Source: RH-AL1 sp964235705 | Lineage (GTDB): Bacteria; Pseudomonadota; Alphaproteobacteria; Rhizobiales; Beijerinckiaceae | DNA length: 64,000 bases | Assembly (NCBI GenBank): GCA_964235705.1 | Contig: CAXSDP010000001.1 | Location: 1 to 64,000 of the forward strand | Direction of reading: 5' to 3' | Shown here: piece by piece, positions 9,310-17,321 of the stretch | Layout of the letters: every line of letters starts with the position of its first letter | Position numbering within the stretch: the first letter of the stretch is position 1 | Made by a program: the position numbers and the translations under genes | Notes under the pieces: generated by a model | The model's input: the letters and a program-made list of their open reading frames with translations, nothing else | Told to the model about the DNA's origin: nothing | Databases searched by the model: none

Positions 9310-9882
9310 TCAGCGCTGGACGATGACGCGGGTGCCCACGCGGACGCGGTCGTAAAGGTCGGTGACGTCCTGGTTCGTCATGCGGATGCAGCCCGACGAC
9401 ACCGCTTGGCCGATCGTCTCCGGCTCGTTCGAGCCGTGGATGCGGAACAGGCTTCCGCCGAGATACATCGCGCGGGCCCCGAGTGGGTTGTCGAGGCCGC
9501 CCTTCATGTGGCGCGGCAGGTCCGGCCGGCGCTTCAGCATCTGCGGTGGTGGTGTCCAGCCCGGCCATTCCTGCTTCGCGACGATGGTCTTCGTGCCGGC
9601 CCAGGCGAAGCCGGGGCGACCGACGCCAACCCCGTACTTCAACGCTTGCCCGCCCGGCTGCACGAGGTAGAGCCGGCGTTCCCCCATGGAGATGATGACC
9701 GTGCCGGGCGGCTGGTGGCCGACGTAGGAGACGAGTTCGCGCTGAGGCGCCACCGTGCCGGCCGGCGTGCCTTCGAAGGGCTTGGTCAGGAAGTCGAACA
9801 AGTCCGCCCTGGCCGGACCGGCGCCCGCCGCCAGGATCGTGGCGGCGAGGCTCGCGAACATCAATTTTTGTCGCGTCACCAT
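9310..9882 (-). CDS. L,D-transpeptidase (YkuD domain), exported
   Basis: This 190-residue periplasmic cell-wall enzyme forms 3-3 peptidoglycan cross-links or attaches proteins. A signal peptide spans about residues 1-26 (MVTRQKLMFASL... ending ARA/D). The YkuD domain carries IHGSNEPETIGQAVSSGCIRM, with catalytic His149 and Cys165. The start at 9882 places the lysine/arginine-containing signal at the terminus; a start at 9930 would bury it. It is a single-gene unit. Confidence 0.92.
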   Translation of the reverse strand: MVTRQKLMFASLAATILAAGAGPARADLFDFLTKPFEGTPAGTVAPQRELVSYVGHQPPGTVIISMGERRLYLVQPGGQALKYGVGVGRPGFAWAGTKTIVAKQEWPGWTPPPQMLKRRPDLPRHMKGGLDNPLGARAMYLGGSLFRIHGSNEPETIGQAVSSGCIRMTNQDVTDLYDRVRVGTRVIVQR

Positions 9883-10130
9883 GCCAATCCCCCCGCGCGC
9901 CCGCTCCCGGAGCCGAGTGCGTCGCGGCATCTTGTTCGCCCTCGACCTCGCCCTGGCAATGCGTCCCGCACGCCGCCCCGTTGGTTTCTCGACGGGGGTG
10001 GCGGGGTCGCAACACCCAGCGGCGCGATACGACCCGAGGCCTCGACGATCCGAGCGCCCGCTCGAGGGTCATGGCGACCGCCCGCTCGCGCCGCGCGCGA
10101 TGAGCCGCACGGGAGCGTCGCGGCTTCGCC

Positions 10131-10159
10131 TTGATTCGCAACGCGTTACCGTTTACGTG
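10131..10159 (+). promoter_or_regulatory. Putative promoter of tRNA-Lys
   Basis: TTGATT at 10131-10136 is followed after 17 bases by TACGTG at 10154-10159. Transcription would start a few bases before the tRNA at 10174. The -10 is poor, so this is a positional call. Confidence 0.35.
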
Positions 10160-10173
10160 AACACCACCCCTCC

Positions 10174-10249
10174 GAGCGCGTAGCTCAGCCGGTAGAGCAT
10201 CTGACTTTTAATCAGAGGGTCTCGGGTTCGAACCCCGACGCGCTCACCA
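10174..10249 (+). tRNA. tRNA-Lys (anticodon TTT)
   Basis: This 76-base tRNA has an acceptor stem GAGCGCG paired with CGCGCTC. The anticodon loop is CTTTTAA, with TTT at 10207-10209. The T loop is TTCGAAC, and CCA is encoded at 10247-10249. Its last 30 bases (10220-10249) are repeated exactly at 11656-11685, so this gene was used as an integration site and was regenerated intact. Confidence 0.97.
10220..10249 (+). repeat. attL-like core: 3' end of tRNA-Lys
   Basis: These 30 bases (TCTCGGG through ACCA) cover the T arm, acceptor 3' strand and CCA, and recur without mismatch at 11656-11685. Flanking bases differ on both sides. This is the classic footprint of tyrosine-recombinase integration into a tRNA gene. 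Confidence 0.85.
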
Positions 10250-10253
10250 TTGA

Positions 10254-10267
10254 TATCAGTCACTTAG
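10254..10267 (+). repeat. 14-base motif downstream of tRNA-Lys, shared with tRNA-Asp
   Basis: TATCAGTCACTTAG matches 166-179 at 13 of 14 positions. Here it lies at the left edge of the mini-island, just inside the attL core. Confidence 0.5.
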
Positions 10268-10321
10268 CTGATGAATGTTAGAGGGATAATAAGCTTAAGG
10301 GTAACGTTGCGGGTAACAAAC

Positions 10322-11236
10322 GTGGCTGTTGTCGATCTCTATTCTAAGCGTCTGGCGAAACAAAATCAGAGCGCAGATGTCTTCACATATGACGTGATTC
10401 CGAGGAGGCTTCGCGTCCAGGTCATTCAGATCGCTGAGGAGGTGATTGGTGAAGGTAGGATTCAGGGACAAAGAATTAACGTTTGGGATGTAATCCTAGT
10501 CATTTTGAAGCGTGAATACGGAGAATTTGAACTATCCAATGGTTTTGATGAAAAGGATGAATTAAAGCGTTTCCTCTTGTCTTGCACTACGCTCGAAGCT
10601 CTAGACACTATCGAGTTGATGTTTCGGGCTATAGAAACTATATGCTCACAAGCATTTTTCGAGAGAAGGAGCAATGCCAAATCGGTTGCTCAGGAAGCGA
10701 TTGACGAAATCAACACTCGCTTCAAAGAAAGCGCGCTTGGATATGAGTACAGCAATGGTCAGATTATCCGGATAGATTCGTTGTATATTCATTCGCAGGC
10801 TGTTTTGCCTGCGCTAGAGATATTGAGGCTCGACGACCAATATTCCGGTGCCGAGTCAGAGTTCCTGAAGGCGCATGAATTCTATCGACATGGCGACGCA
10901 TCTAGCGTCCTTGTGGAGTGCTGTAAAGCGTTTGAAAGTATAATGAAGGCAATCTGCACCAAGCGCGGATGGGCATTCGACTCGAGCAAAGATACAGCTA
11001 GTAAATTAGTTGAAATTTGCTTCAAAAACAATCTCATACCGGCTTACTGGCAAACTCATTTCGGTGGTCTAAGATCAGTTCTAGAAAGCGCCCTTCCTAC
11101 GCCCCGCAACAAGAGCGGCGGTCATGGTGTTGGGACAACGCCGATCGCGGTGCCGATTGAACTCGCTCGCTACGTTTTGCACATGACGGCGTCGACGCTG
11201 CTCTTCCTTGCAGAGGCGGACGCCCGGCTGCCCTGA
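10322..11236 (+). CDS. AbiJ-like / STM4504-CBY_0614-type protein with C-terminal HEPN-like domain (probable phage defence)
   Basis: This is a 304-residue protein from the GTG at 10322; an ATG at 10271 would add 17 residues. The N-terminal part (VDLYSKRLAKQ, then DVFTYDVIPRRLRVQVIQI) resembles the STM4504/CBY_0614 family and its AbiJ-type N-terminal domain. The C-terminal helical part (about 180-300) ends with PRNKSGGHGVG. There Arg262 and His268 form an Rx5H pair like the active site of HEPN ribonucleases in abortive-infection proteins. Base and codon usage are much more AT-rich than all neighbours. Family assignment is from memory of the pattern. The defence role is inferred from the domain type and island location. 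Confidence 0.7.
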   Translation: MAVVDLYSKRLAKQNQSADVFTYDVIPRRLRVQVIQIAEEVIGEGRIQGQRINVWDVILVILKREYGEFELSNGFDEKDELKRFLLSCTTLEALDTIELMFRAIETICSQAFFERRSNAKSVAQEAIDEINTRFKESALGYEYSNGQIIRIDSLYIHSQAVLPALEILRLDDQYSGAESEFLKAHEFYRHGDASSVLVECCKAFESIMKAICTKRGWAFDSSKDTASKLVEICFKNNLIPAYWQTHFGGLRSVLESALPTPRNKSGGHGVGTTPIAVPIELARYVLHMTASTLLFLAEADARLP

Positions 11237-11273
11237 CGATACCCGGCGACCGTAGCCGCCGGGCCGGATGTCG

Positions 11274-11456
11274 TCAGCCGCGTTCGCCCTGAATGGCATC
11301 CAGAGCCTTGCGGATCTCGTGGAGCTTGTCGTTCGCCTCGCCCAAGACGGCTTGCATCGGTTCGGCCGTTGGCACGGCGCCACAGGCGATGAAGGCGCAT
11401 TCGACGAGCAACCAAACCACGCGCAGCTCGTCTTGAACGTCCAAGAGCGAGTTCAT
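11274..11456 (-). CDS. Small hypothetical protein in the mini-island
   Basis: This 60-residue acidic, helical protein begins MNSLLDVQDELRVVWLL. A hydrophobic stretch (about 9-24) with a cysteine is followed by amphipathic helices. I do not recognise the family. Its ATG overlaps the stop of the upstream ORF (ATGA at 11453-11456), which suggests the two are translated together. Confidence 0.5.
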   Translation of the reverse strand: MNSLLDVQDELRVVWLLVECAFIACGAVPTAEPMQAVLGEANDKLHEIRKALDAIQGERG

Positions 11457-11656
11457 CGGCCGTCCCTCCGCCAGTCGCACCCGACCGTGCTGAGAACGAG
11501 CGCGGCGCGGGTGTAGGGCGTTGGAGGCTCGCCCTGGAACAACCCCGCCTTACCGATGAAACTGAAGGTGCGATCGATGACCTTGGCTCGCGCGGCGCGG
11601 TCGTTGCTGCCGTCAAGGGTTCGGTAGCGGTTCAAAAAGACCGGATCGGCGGCCAT
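11453..11656 (-). CDS. Small hypothetical protein starting in the attR core
   Basis: This 67-residue ORF begins MAADPVFLNRYRTLDG; the third base of its start codon complement is the first base of the 30-bp repeat. It is coupled to the next ORF by an ATGA overlap. It has no recognisable domain. Starting exactly at the attachment core is reminiscent of island-edge genes, but it could be a chance ORF. Confidence 0.4.
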   Translation of the reverse strand: MAADPVFLNRYRTLDGSNDRAARAKVIDRTFSFIGKAGLFQGEPPTPYTRAALVLSTVGCDWRRDGR

Positions 11657-11685
11657 CTCGGGTTCGAACCCCGACGCGCTCACCA
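11656..11685 (+). repeat. attR-like core: duplicated 3' end of tRNA-Lys
   Basis: These thirty bases are identical to 10220-10249 but lack the rest of a tRNA. They mark the right end of the mini-island. Confidence 0.85.
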
Positions 11686-11755
11686 AGCGGGGTTGAGCGG
11701 CTTGAGCCTCGCTTTTCCCTCTCGGTGTCGCCCGAAGCCGTGCTATCGGGTGCCG

Positions 11756-12028
11756 ATGCGAGCCACGACCGTTCCCTTGACCCTGTTCATCGTCTTGAAC
11801 GGTTCGTCGGTGGTGAGCGCATCGCCACCGCGCGTGGCGCATCGGACAACGCAGCCCCGAACCATCAATGACAAGCCGTCCGGCCTGCTACCGGTCCCTG
11901 GCCCCAAGCCGCCGATTACGGAGGTGGATCACGGTCCAACCAACAAGGCCCTGCACTTCGGGACCGTCACGCTCACACCCGGCGGCTTCCTCGATGTGGG
12001 CACGCGGGGGCCGTCCGGCCGCGACTGA
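11756..12028 (+). CDS. Small exported protein of unknown function
   Basis: This is a 90-residue ORF. Its N terminus (MRATTVPLTLFIVLNGSSVVSA) looks like a signal peptide cleaved after about residue 22, followed by a Pro/Thr-rich hydrophilic mature part. No known family is apparent. It begins 70 bases outside the right island end. The next gene starts 29 bases later. Support is limited to the signal-like start. Confidence 0.4.
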   Translation: MRATTVPLTLFIVLNGSSVVSASPPRVAHRTTQPRTINDKPSGLLPVPGPKPPITEVDHGPTNKALHFGTVTLTPGGFLDVGTRGPSGRD

Positions 12029-12057
12029 CGTCTGGTCCGACGAGGGATCGCGGCACC

Positions 12058-12759
12058 TTGGAAACCTCACTCTACCGGCCCGTGAAGGCCTTCCTCGAAG
12101 ATCGCGGCTTCGTCGTCAAAGGCGAGGTGGGCGGTTGCGACCTGGTCGCCGTCCGGGATGGGGAACCGCCGCTGGTCGTCATCGGCGAGTTGAAGCTGCG
12201 TTTCAACCTCGAACTCGTGCTCCAGGCGGTCGATCGCGCGCCGGCCTGCGACGAGGTTTGGCTCGCCGCCCCCGTGTCGGCGCGGGGCAAGGGGCGCGAG
12301 GGCGACGCGCGCTTCCGCAACCTGTGCCGTCGCCTCGGCTTCGGGATGCTCGGCGTCACCGGCGCCGGCTTGGTCGAGATCCTGGTCAGCCCGGCGGCGC
12401 CGATGCCGCGTCGCGATCCGCGCCGTCGCTCCCGGCTCACCGACGAGCACGCGCGGCGTCGCGGCGATCCCGCCGTCGGCGGCGGCTCGCGCGTGCCGGT
12501 CATGACGGCGTACCGGCAGCGGGCGCTCGGCTGCGCGGCGGCGATGACCGGGCCATCGCACCGTCCGCGCGACCTGAAGGACGTCGCGCCCGACGCCGCC
12601 GCGATCCTGTTGCGCAACGTGTACGGCTGGTTCGAGCGCCTGGGGCGGGGACGCTACGGGTTGACCGACGCCGGGCGGGCCGCGCTCGAACGCTGGGCCC
12701 CGCGCGAGCACCATGGCGATCCTTCGTCCGATGGACTTAGGCTCGGGACGGAGCGATGA
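12058..12759 (+). CDS. DUF2161 domain protein (PD-(D/E)XK phosphodiesterase-like)
   Basis: This 233-residue protein starts at TTG 12058, with GAGGG about 11 bases upstream. The N-terminal half is typical of DUF2161: ETSLYRPVKAFLEDRGFVVKGEVGGCDLVAVRDG followed by VVIGELKLRFNLELVLQAVDR. The E-x-K in GELKL and the preceding D give the PD-(D/E)XK nuclease-like signature. The C-terminal half is Arg-rich and ends with a winged-helix-like segment (NVYGWFERLGRGRYGLTDAG). The cellular substrate is unknown. A CoA-transferase gene follows after 32 bases. Confidence 0.8.
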   Translation: METSLYRPVKAFLEDRGFVVKGEVGGCDLVAVRDGEPPLVVIGELKLRFNLELVLQAVDRAPACDEVWLAAPVSARGKGREGDARFRNLCRRLGFGMLGVTGAGLVEILVSPAAPMPRRDPRRRSRLTDEHARRRGDPAVGGGSRVPVMTAYRQRALGCAAAMTGPSHRPRDLKDVAPDAAAILLRNVYGWFERLGRGRYGLTDAGRAALERWAPREHHGDPSSDGLRLGTER

Positions 12760-12791
12760 CACGTGAGGTTTCTTAACGACAGGAGGATCGG

Positions 12792-13985
12792 ATGTCGGGA
12801 CCGCTCGTCGGACTTCGCGTCCTTGAGATCGGCGCGCTGATCGCCGCCCCGTTCGCGGCGCGCCTCATGGGGGAGTTCGGCGCCGAGGTGATCAAGATCG
12901 AATCACCGGGCGACGGCGATCCGCTGCGCAAGTGGCGCAAGCTCCACGAGGGCACGTCGCTCTGGTGGTACCTGCAGTCGCGCAACAAGAAGTCGATCGC
13001 CCTCGACCTGAAGACGCCGGACGGGCTGGCCATCGCCAAGCGGCTCGCCGCCAACGCCGACGTCGTCATCGAGAACCTGCGTCCGGGCGCGCTCGAGAAG
13101 CTCGGCCTGGGCTGGGACGTGCTGTCCGCCTTGAACCCCAACCTCACGATGGTCCGCATCTCCGGCTACGGGCAGACCGGCCCCTATCGCGACCGCCCCG
13201 GCTTCGGCGCGATCGGCGAGGCCATGGGCGGCATCCGCTTCACCACCGGCGATCCGGCCAGCCCGCCGGCCCGGGTCGGCGTCAGCCTCGGCGACAGCCT
13301 GGCCTCGCTGCACGCGGTCATCGGCGCGCTCATGTCCGTGCTGCGCGTGAAGACCGGGCAGGGCGGGGGGCAGGTCGTCGACGTCTCGCTCGTCGAGAGC
13401 GTCTTCAACGTCATGGAAAGCCTCGTGCCGGAGTACGACATGATGGGGTACGTGCGCACCCGCACCGGCGGCGCCCTGCCCGGCATCAGCCCGTCCAACA
13501 CCTACCCGACCGGCGACGGCGGCTACGTCGTGATCGCCGGCAACAGCGACCCGATCTTCCGACGGCTGATGCGGGTCGCCGGTCGGCCGGAGTTGGGCGA
13601 CGACCCGGCGCTGCGGACGAACGACGGGCGCGTCGCGCGTAACGCGATGCTCGACGAGGTGATCACCGCCTGGACGTCCGCCCACACCATCGACGAGGTG
13701 TTGGACGCGTTGGAAACGGCCGAGGTTCCGGCCGGACGCATCTACGCCGTCGACGACATCGTGCGCGACCCCCACTACCTCGCCCGCGACATGATCCTCC
13801 CGACGACGTTGCCGGACGGCGTCGAAGTGAAGATGCCGGGGATCTCGCCGAAGCTATCGGAAACGCCGGGGGCCGTGCGCTGGTCGGGTCCGGCGCTCGG
13901 TCAGCACACCGACGAGGTGCTGACCGAGCTGGGCTTCGCCGCCGCCGACATCGCGCGTTTGCGCGAGGCGGGGGCGGTGAGATGA
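12792..13985 (+). CDS. CaiB/BaiF family (class III) CoA-transferase
   Basis: This 397-residue enzyme moves CoA between acyl-CoA and a carboxylic acid. Family landmarks are LRVLEIGALIAAPFAARLMGEFGAEVIKIE at the N terminus, RNKKSIALDLKTPDG, VVIENLRPGALEKLGLGWD (its conserved Asp region), and ISGYGQTGPYRDRPGF. AGGAGG seven bases before the ATG fixes the start. It is the first of two class III transferases in the window and is not linked to the catabolic operon at 22-31 kb. The substrate cannot be told from the sequence. Confidence 0.92.
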   Translation: MSGPLVGLRVLEIGALIAAPFAARLMGEFGAEVIKIESPGDGDPLRKWRKLHEGTSLWWYLQSRNKKSIALDLKTPDGLAIAKRLAANADVVIENLRPGALEKLGLGWDVLSALNPNLTMVRISGYGQTGPYRDRPGFGAIGEAMGGIRFTTGDPASPPARVGVSLGDSLASLHAVIGALMSVLRVKTGQGGGQVVDVSLVESVFNVMESLVPEYDMMGYVRTRTGGALPGISPSNTYPTGDGGYVVIAGNSDPIFRRLMRVAGRPELGDDPALRTNDGRVARNAMLDEVITAWTSAHTIDEVLDALETAEVPAGRIYAVDDIVRDPHYLARDMILPTTLPDGVEVKMPGISPKLSETPGAVRWSGPALGQHTDEVLTELGFAAADIARLREAGAVR

Positions 13986-14031
13986 AGGCTTAGTCATTCA
14001 CCTAGGAGGTCGCGCGACACGTCGACGGGAT

Positions 14032-14062
14032 GGAACGGCGAGGCTTATCCCCCCGCCGTTCC
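14032..14062. terminator. Hairpin between convergent CoA-transferase and paoC genes
   Basis: GGAACGGCG (14032-14040) and CGCCGTTCC (14054-14062) form a perfect 9-bp stem with a 13-base loop. It lies in the 103-bp gap between two convergent genes, so it could serve both. There is no clear T-run. Confidence 0.5.
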
Positions 14063-14088
14063 GCCGACGATCCTCGGCGAGATGTCGC

Positions 14089-16326
14089 TCAGGCGGTGCC
14101 CGGCAGGTCCTTCAGCACCTTGTCCAGCGTGATGGGGTAATCCCGCACGCGGACCCCGGTGGCGTTGTAGATCGCGTTCGCCACCGCCGCGCCGGCCCCG
14201 CAGATGCCGAGTTCGCCCACGCCCTTGGCCTTGATCGGGCTCGACATCGCGTCGAGCTGGGGCACGAGGATCACCTCGACCTTCGGCACGTCCGCGTGGG
14301 CGGGCACATGGTACTCGGCCAAGTCGTGGTTGACGAAGTTGCCGGTGCGCATGTCCATCACCGCGTCCTCCATCAGCGCCGCGCCCAGCCCCATCGTCAT
14401 GCCGCCGAGGAGCTGCGACTTCGCCGTCTTCTCGTTGAGGATGCGACCGGCGGAGAACACGCCGAGCATGCGGCGCATCCTGATCTCCGCCGTGTCGCTA
14501 TCGACGGCGACCTCGACGAAGTGCGCGCCGTAGGACTGCTGGGAGTAGGCGTGGAACAGCTTGCCCGGCTCGATCATGCCGTCGGCCGTCACCGGCCCGC
14601 CCTTCGCCAGGTCGGCCAGCGCCCAGGAGGTATCGTGGGCCAGCATGCGGCCACCCTCGAAGCGGGCCGCCGCAGGCTCGACGCCGACCGAGCCGGCCAG
14701 CTTGGCGCACAACGCCTCGCAGGCGGCGTAGACCGCCGAGCCGGCGCTCTGCGCGCCTTGTGAGCCGCCCGAACCCGCTGAGGTCGGGAAGTTCGTGTCG
14801 CCGAGCTGCACCACGACCCTGTCGACGGGCAGGCCGGTCATCTCGGCCGCGATCTGGGTGAGGATCGTGTAGGTGCCGGTGCCGAGGTCCGTCATGGCCG
14901 TCTGCACCACCAGCGATCCGTCCGGGTTGAGCGCGACGCGCGCCTCCATCTTCACGAAGGCGACGTTGCGTATGGCAGCGGCCATACCGACCCCGACGAG
15001 CCAATGGCCGTCGCGGACCTGCCCAGGCTTGGGATTGCGCTTGTCCCAGCCGAACCGTTGGGCGCCGACCTGCATCAGCTGCACGAGGTTGCGCGACGAG
15101 AAGGGCAGCTTGGTCTCGGGATCGACCGCCGGCTCGTTGCGGATGCGCAGCTCGATCGGGTCGAGCGCGAGCTTCTCCGCCAACTCGTCCATGGCGCACT
15201 CCATGGCGAGCTGGCCGGTGGCCTCGCCCGGCGCGCGCATCGAGTTGCCGATGGGGATGTCGAGGTGGATCAGCTTGTGCGTCGTCCTTCGGTTCGCGCC
15301 GGCGTAGAGCGTGCGGGTCGACTTGGCCGATCCCTCGAAGAAGCTTTCCTGCGCGTTGTTCGCCGTCCAAACGTCGTGCGCGACCGCCTGGATGTGGCCG
15401 TCGGCGTCCGTACCCAGCCGGATGTGCTGCTGCGTCTGCGGCCGGTGGCCGGTGGTGGCGAAGACCTGTTGGCGCGTCAGCACCACCTTCACGGGGCGCC
15501 CGCGCAGCTTGCGGGAGGCCAGGGCGGCGAGGATCGCGTCCGGCCACACGTCCAGCTTGCCCCCGAACCCGCCGCCGATGTAGCGGCTGACGAGCCGAAC
15601 CTCGTTCTTCGGCAGGTTCAGGGTCGAGGCCACGACGCTCACGCCTGGCGACAGCATCTGGTTGGCGGTGTGGAGCGTCAGCCCGTCGCCCTTCCAGACC
15701 GCGATCGTGGCATGCGGCTCCATCATCGCGTGGCTCTCGAGCGGCGTGGTGTAGGTCACGTCGAGCTTGACCGGTGCCGCCGCGAAGGCGCTATCGAAAT
15801 TGCCGACGAAGCTGTCGGGGCTCTGCTCCTTCGGCGTGAAACCCGCGTCGAGCTGGGTCGACATGTCGACCGACCACGGCTCGGGCACGTAGCTCACCTT
15901 GAGGGCGAGCGCCGCGGCGCGCGCCTGCTCGAAGGTTTCCGCGACGGCGAGCGCCACCGGCTGGCCGGCATGGTCGATCCGGTCGTCCTTGAGCTGCGGG
16001 AAGCTCCGCTTGCCGGTACCCGGGCCGGCGGCGACGCGATCGCCCTGGCCCTCCGGCGGGTTGGCGTTCTTGTAGGTCAGGATGGTCAGCACGCCGGGCA
16101 TCCGCTCGGCGGTCGCGGTGTCGATGTCGCCGATGCGGCCCTTGGCGATCGTCGACTGCACGACGAAACCGTAGGCAACCTTGTCCTGGCCGGCGTACTC
16201 GGCGGCGTAGGTGGCGCGTCCGGACACCTTGAGCGGGCCGTCCACGCGGTTGAGGGGCTTGCCGACGACACCGTCGGCGGCGTGGATGTCGAGCGGCGTC
16301 TGCCCAACGGGAACGTCATAGGCCAT
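14089..16326 (-). CDS. paoC: Molybdenum hydroxylase large subunit (PaoC-like aldehyde oxidoreductase)
   Basis: This 745-residue Moco-binding subunit oxidises aldehydes, probably in the periplasm with PaoA and PaoB. It starts with the a/b-hammerhead region (VVGKPLNRVDGPLKVSGRATYAAEY). The Moco-binding segments include SRYIGGGFGGKLDVWPDAILAALASRKL and GSGGSQGAQSAGSAVYAACEAL. The catalytic glutamate is in KGVGELGICGAGAAV near the C terminus. It lies 11 bases after paoB in a three-gene operon (A-B-C order, minus strand). No PaoD/XdhC-type maturation gene is adjacent. Confidence 0.92.
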   Translation of the reverse strand: MAYDVPVGQTPLDIHAADGVVGKPLNRVDGPLKVSGRATYAAEYAGQDKVAYGFVVQSTIAKGRIGDIDTATAERMPGVLTILTYKNANPPEGQGDRVAAGPGTGKRSFPQLKDDRIDHAGQPVALAVAETFEQARAAALALKVSYVPEPWSVDMSTQLDAGFTPKEQSPDSFVGNFDSAFAAAPVKLDVTYTTPLESHAMMEPHATIAVWKGDGLTLHTANQMLSPGVSVVASTLNLPKNEVRLVSRYIGGGFGGKLDVWPDAILAALASRKLRGRPVKVVLTRQQVFATTGHRPQTQQHIRLGTDADGHIQAVAHDVWTANNAQESFFEGSAKSTRTLYAGANRRTTHKLIHLDIPIGNSMRAPGEATGQLAMECAMDELAEKLALDPIELRIRNEPAVDPETKLPFSSRNLVQLMQVGAQRFGWDKRNPKPGQVRDGHWLVGVGMAAAIRNVAFVKMEARVALNPDGSLVVQTAMTDLGTGTYTILTQIAAEMTGLPVDRVVVQLGDTNFPTSAGSGGSQGAQSAGSAVYAACEALCAKLAGSVGVEPAAARFEGGRMLAHDTSWALADLAKGGPVTADGMIEPGKLFHAYSQQSYGAHFVEVAVDSDTAEIRMRRMLGVFSAGRILNEKTAKSQLLGGMTMGLGAALMEDAVMDMRTGNFVNHDLAEYHVPAHADVPKVEVILVPQLDAMSSPIKAKGVGELGICGAGAAVANAIYNATGVRVRDYPITLDKVLKDLPGTA

Positions 16327-16337
16327 GATGCTCGTCC

Positions 16338-17321
16338 TCAGGCGCGGGTGGGTTCGGTCAGCACGGCCGAAAGCGTCCGCTTGGTCAGCGGGATCTTGAA
16401 GTCGTTCGAGCCATAGCCGCGCGCGCCCTGCAGGACGCGGTCGGCGACGGCCTCGGCGGTCGCCCGCGTCGCCGGCTTGCCGGCGGCGAGGCCCTCGGCC
16501 GCTTCGACGCGCCAGGGCTTGTGCGCCAAGCCGCCGAAGGCAAAGCGCGCGCCGTGGACGATGCCGTCCCGCGCGTCGACGATCGCGGCGACGGACACGA
16601 GGGCGAAGGCGTAGGAGGCGCGATCACGCACCTTGCGGTAGACCTGCACGCCCGCCGGCGGTGGCGGCAACGTGACGTGGGTGATCAACTCGCCCGGCTT
16701 CAGGATCGTGTCGTCTTGCGGCGTGTCGCCCGGTAGCCGGTGAAGCTCGGCGATGGGGATGGTCCGCGCATTCCCCTGCGGGTCCACCGTCTCGACGCCC
16801 GCGTCCAGCACCCGCATGGCGACCGCCATGTCGGACGGGTGGGTGGCGATGCAATGGTCCGACGCCCCCACCACGGCCATGATGCGGTTGTAGCCGCCGA
16901 GCGCCGAGCAGCCGGAACCTGGCTCCCGCTTGTTGCAGGGCTTCGACGTGTCGTAAAAGTAGTAGCAGCGGGTGCGCTGGAGCAGGTTGCCGCCGGTCGT
17001 CGCCTTGTTGCGCAACTGGCCCGAGGCCCCGGCGAGGAGCGCGCGCGACAGCACGCCGTAGCGCGTGCGGACGCGCTCGTCGACGGCGAGGTCGCTGTTC
17101 GCCACCTGGGCACCGATGCGGATGCCGCCGTCGGCCGTGTCGCTGATCGTGTTCAGCCCGAGGTGGTTCACGTCCACGAGGTGCGCGGGCGTTTCCACCT
17201 CGAGCTTCATCAGGTCGAGGAGGTTGGTGCCGCCGCCGATGAACTTGGCGTTCGGGTTGGCGGCGACGGCGCGGGCGGCGGCCGCCGCATCGGTCGGACG
17301 CTCGTAGGTGAAGGCCTTCAT
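16338..17321 (-). CDS. paoB: FAD-binding, [4Fe-4S] subunit of aldehyde oxidoreductase (PaoB-like)
   Basis: This 327-residue middle subunit relays electrons via FAD. The FAD motif is NAKFIGGGTNLLDLMK (about 25-40). Four cysteines, Cys119, Cys129, Cys138 and Cys157 (QRTRCYYFYDTSKPCNKREPGSGCSALGG, then SDHC), fit the extra [4Fe-4S] cluster that sets the PaoB family apart from plain xanthine-dehydrogenase FAD subunits. Its ATG overlaps the paoA stop (ATGA), so translation is coupled. Confidence 0.92.
   Translation of the reverse strand: MKAFTYERPTDAAAAARAVAANPNAKFIGGGTNLLDLMKLEVETPAHLVDVNHLGLNTISDTADGGIRIGAQVANSDLAVDERVRTRYGVLSRALLAGASGQLRNKATTGGNLLQRTRCYYFYDTSKPCNKREPGSGCSALGGYNRIMAVVGASDHCIATHPSDMAVAMRVLDAGVETVDPQGNARTIPIAELHRLPGDTPQDDTILKPGELITHVTLPPPPAGVQVYRKVRDRASYAFALVSVAAIVDARDGIVHGARFAFGGLAHKPWRVEAAEGLAAGKPATRATAEAVADRVLQGARGYGSNDFKIPLTKRTLSAVLTEPTRA

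Larger units (their letters stand above)
10250..11685. mobile_element. 1.4-kb integrase-less mini-island at tRNA-Lys
   Basis: The segment is bounded by the tRNA-Lys 3' end (10220-10249) and its exact 30-bp copy (11656-11685). It holds one clearly AT-rich gene with a HEPN-type motif and two small GC-rich minus-strand ORFs. There is no recognisable integrase, excisionase or transposase, so mobilisation would need a recombinase from elsewhere, or the integrase has been deleted. The compositional break at 10250 against the GC-rich flanks supports horizontal origin. Confidence 0.75.
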
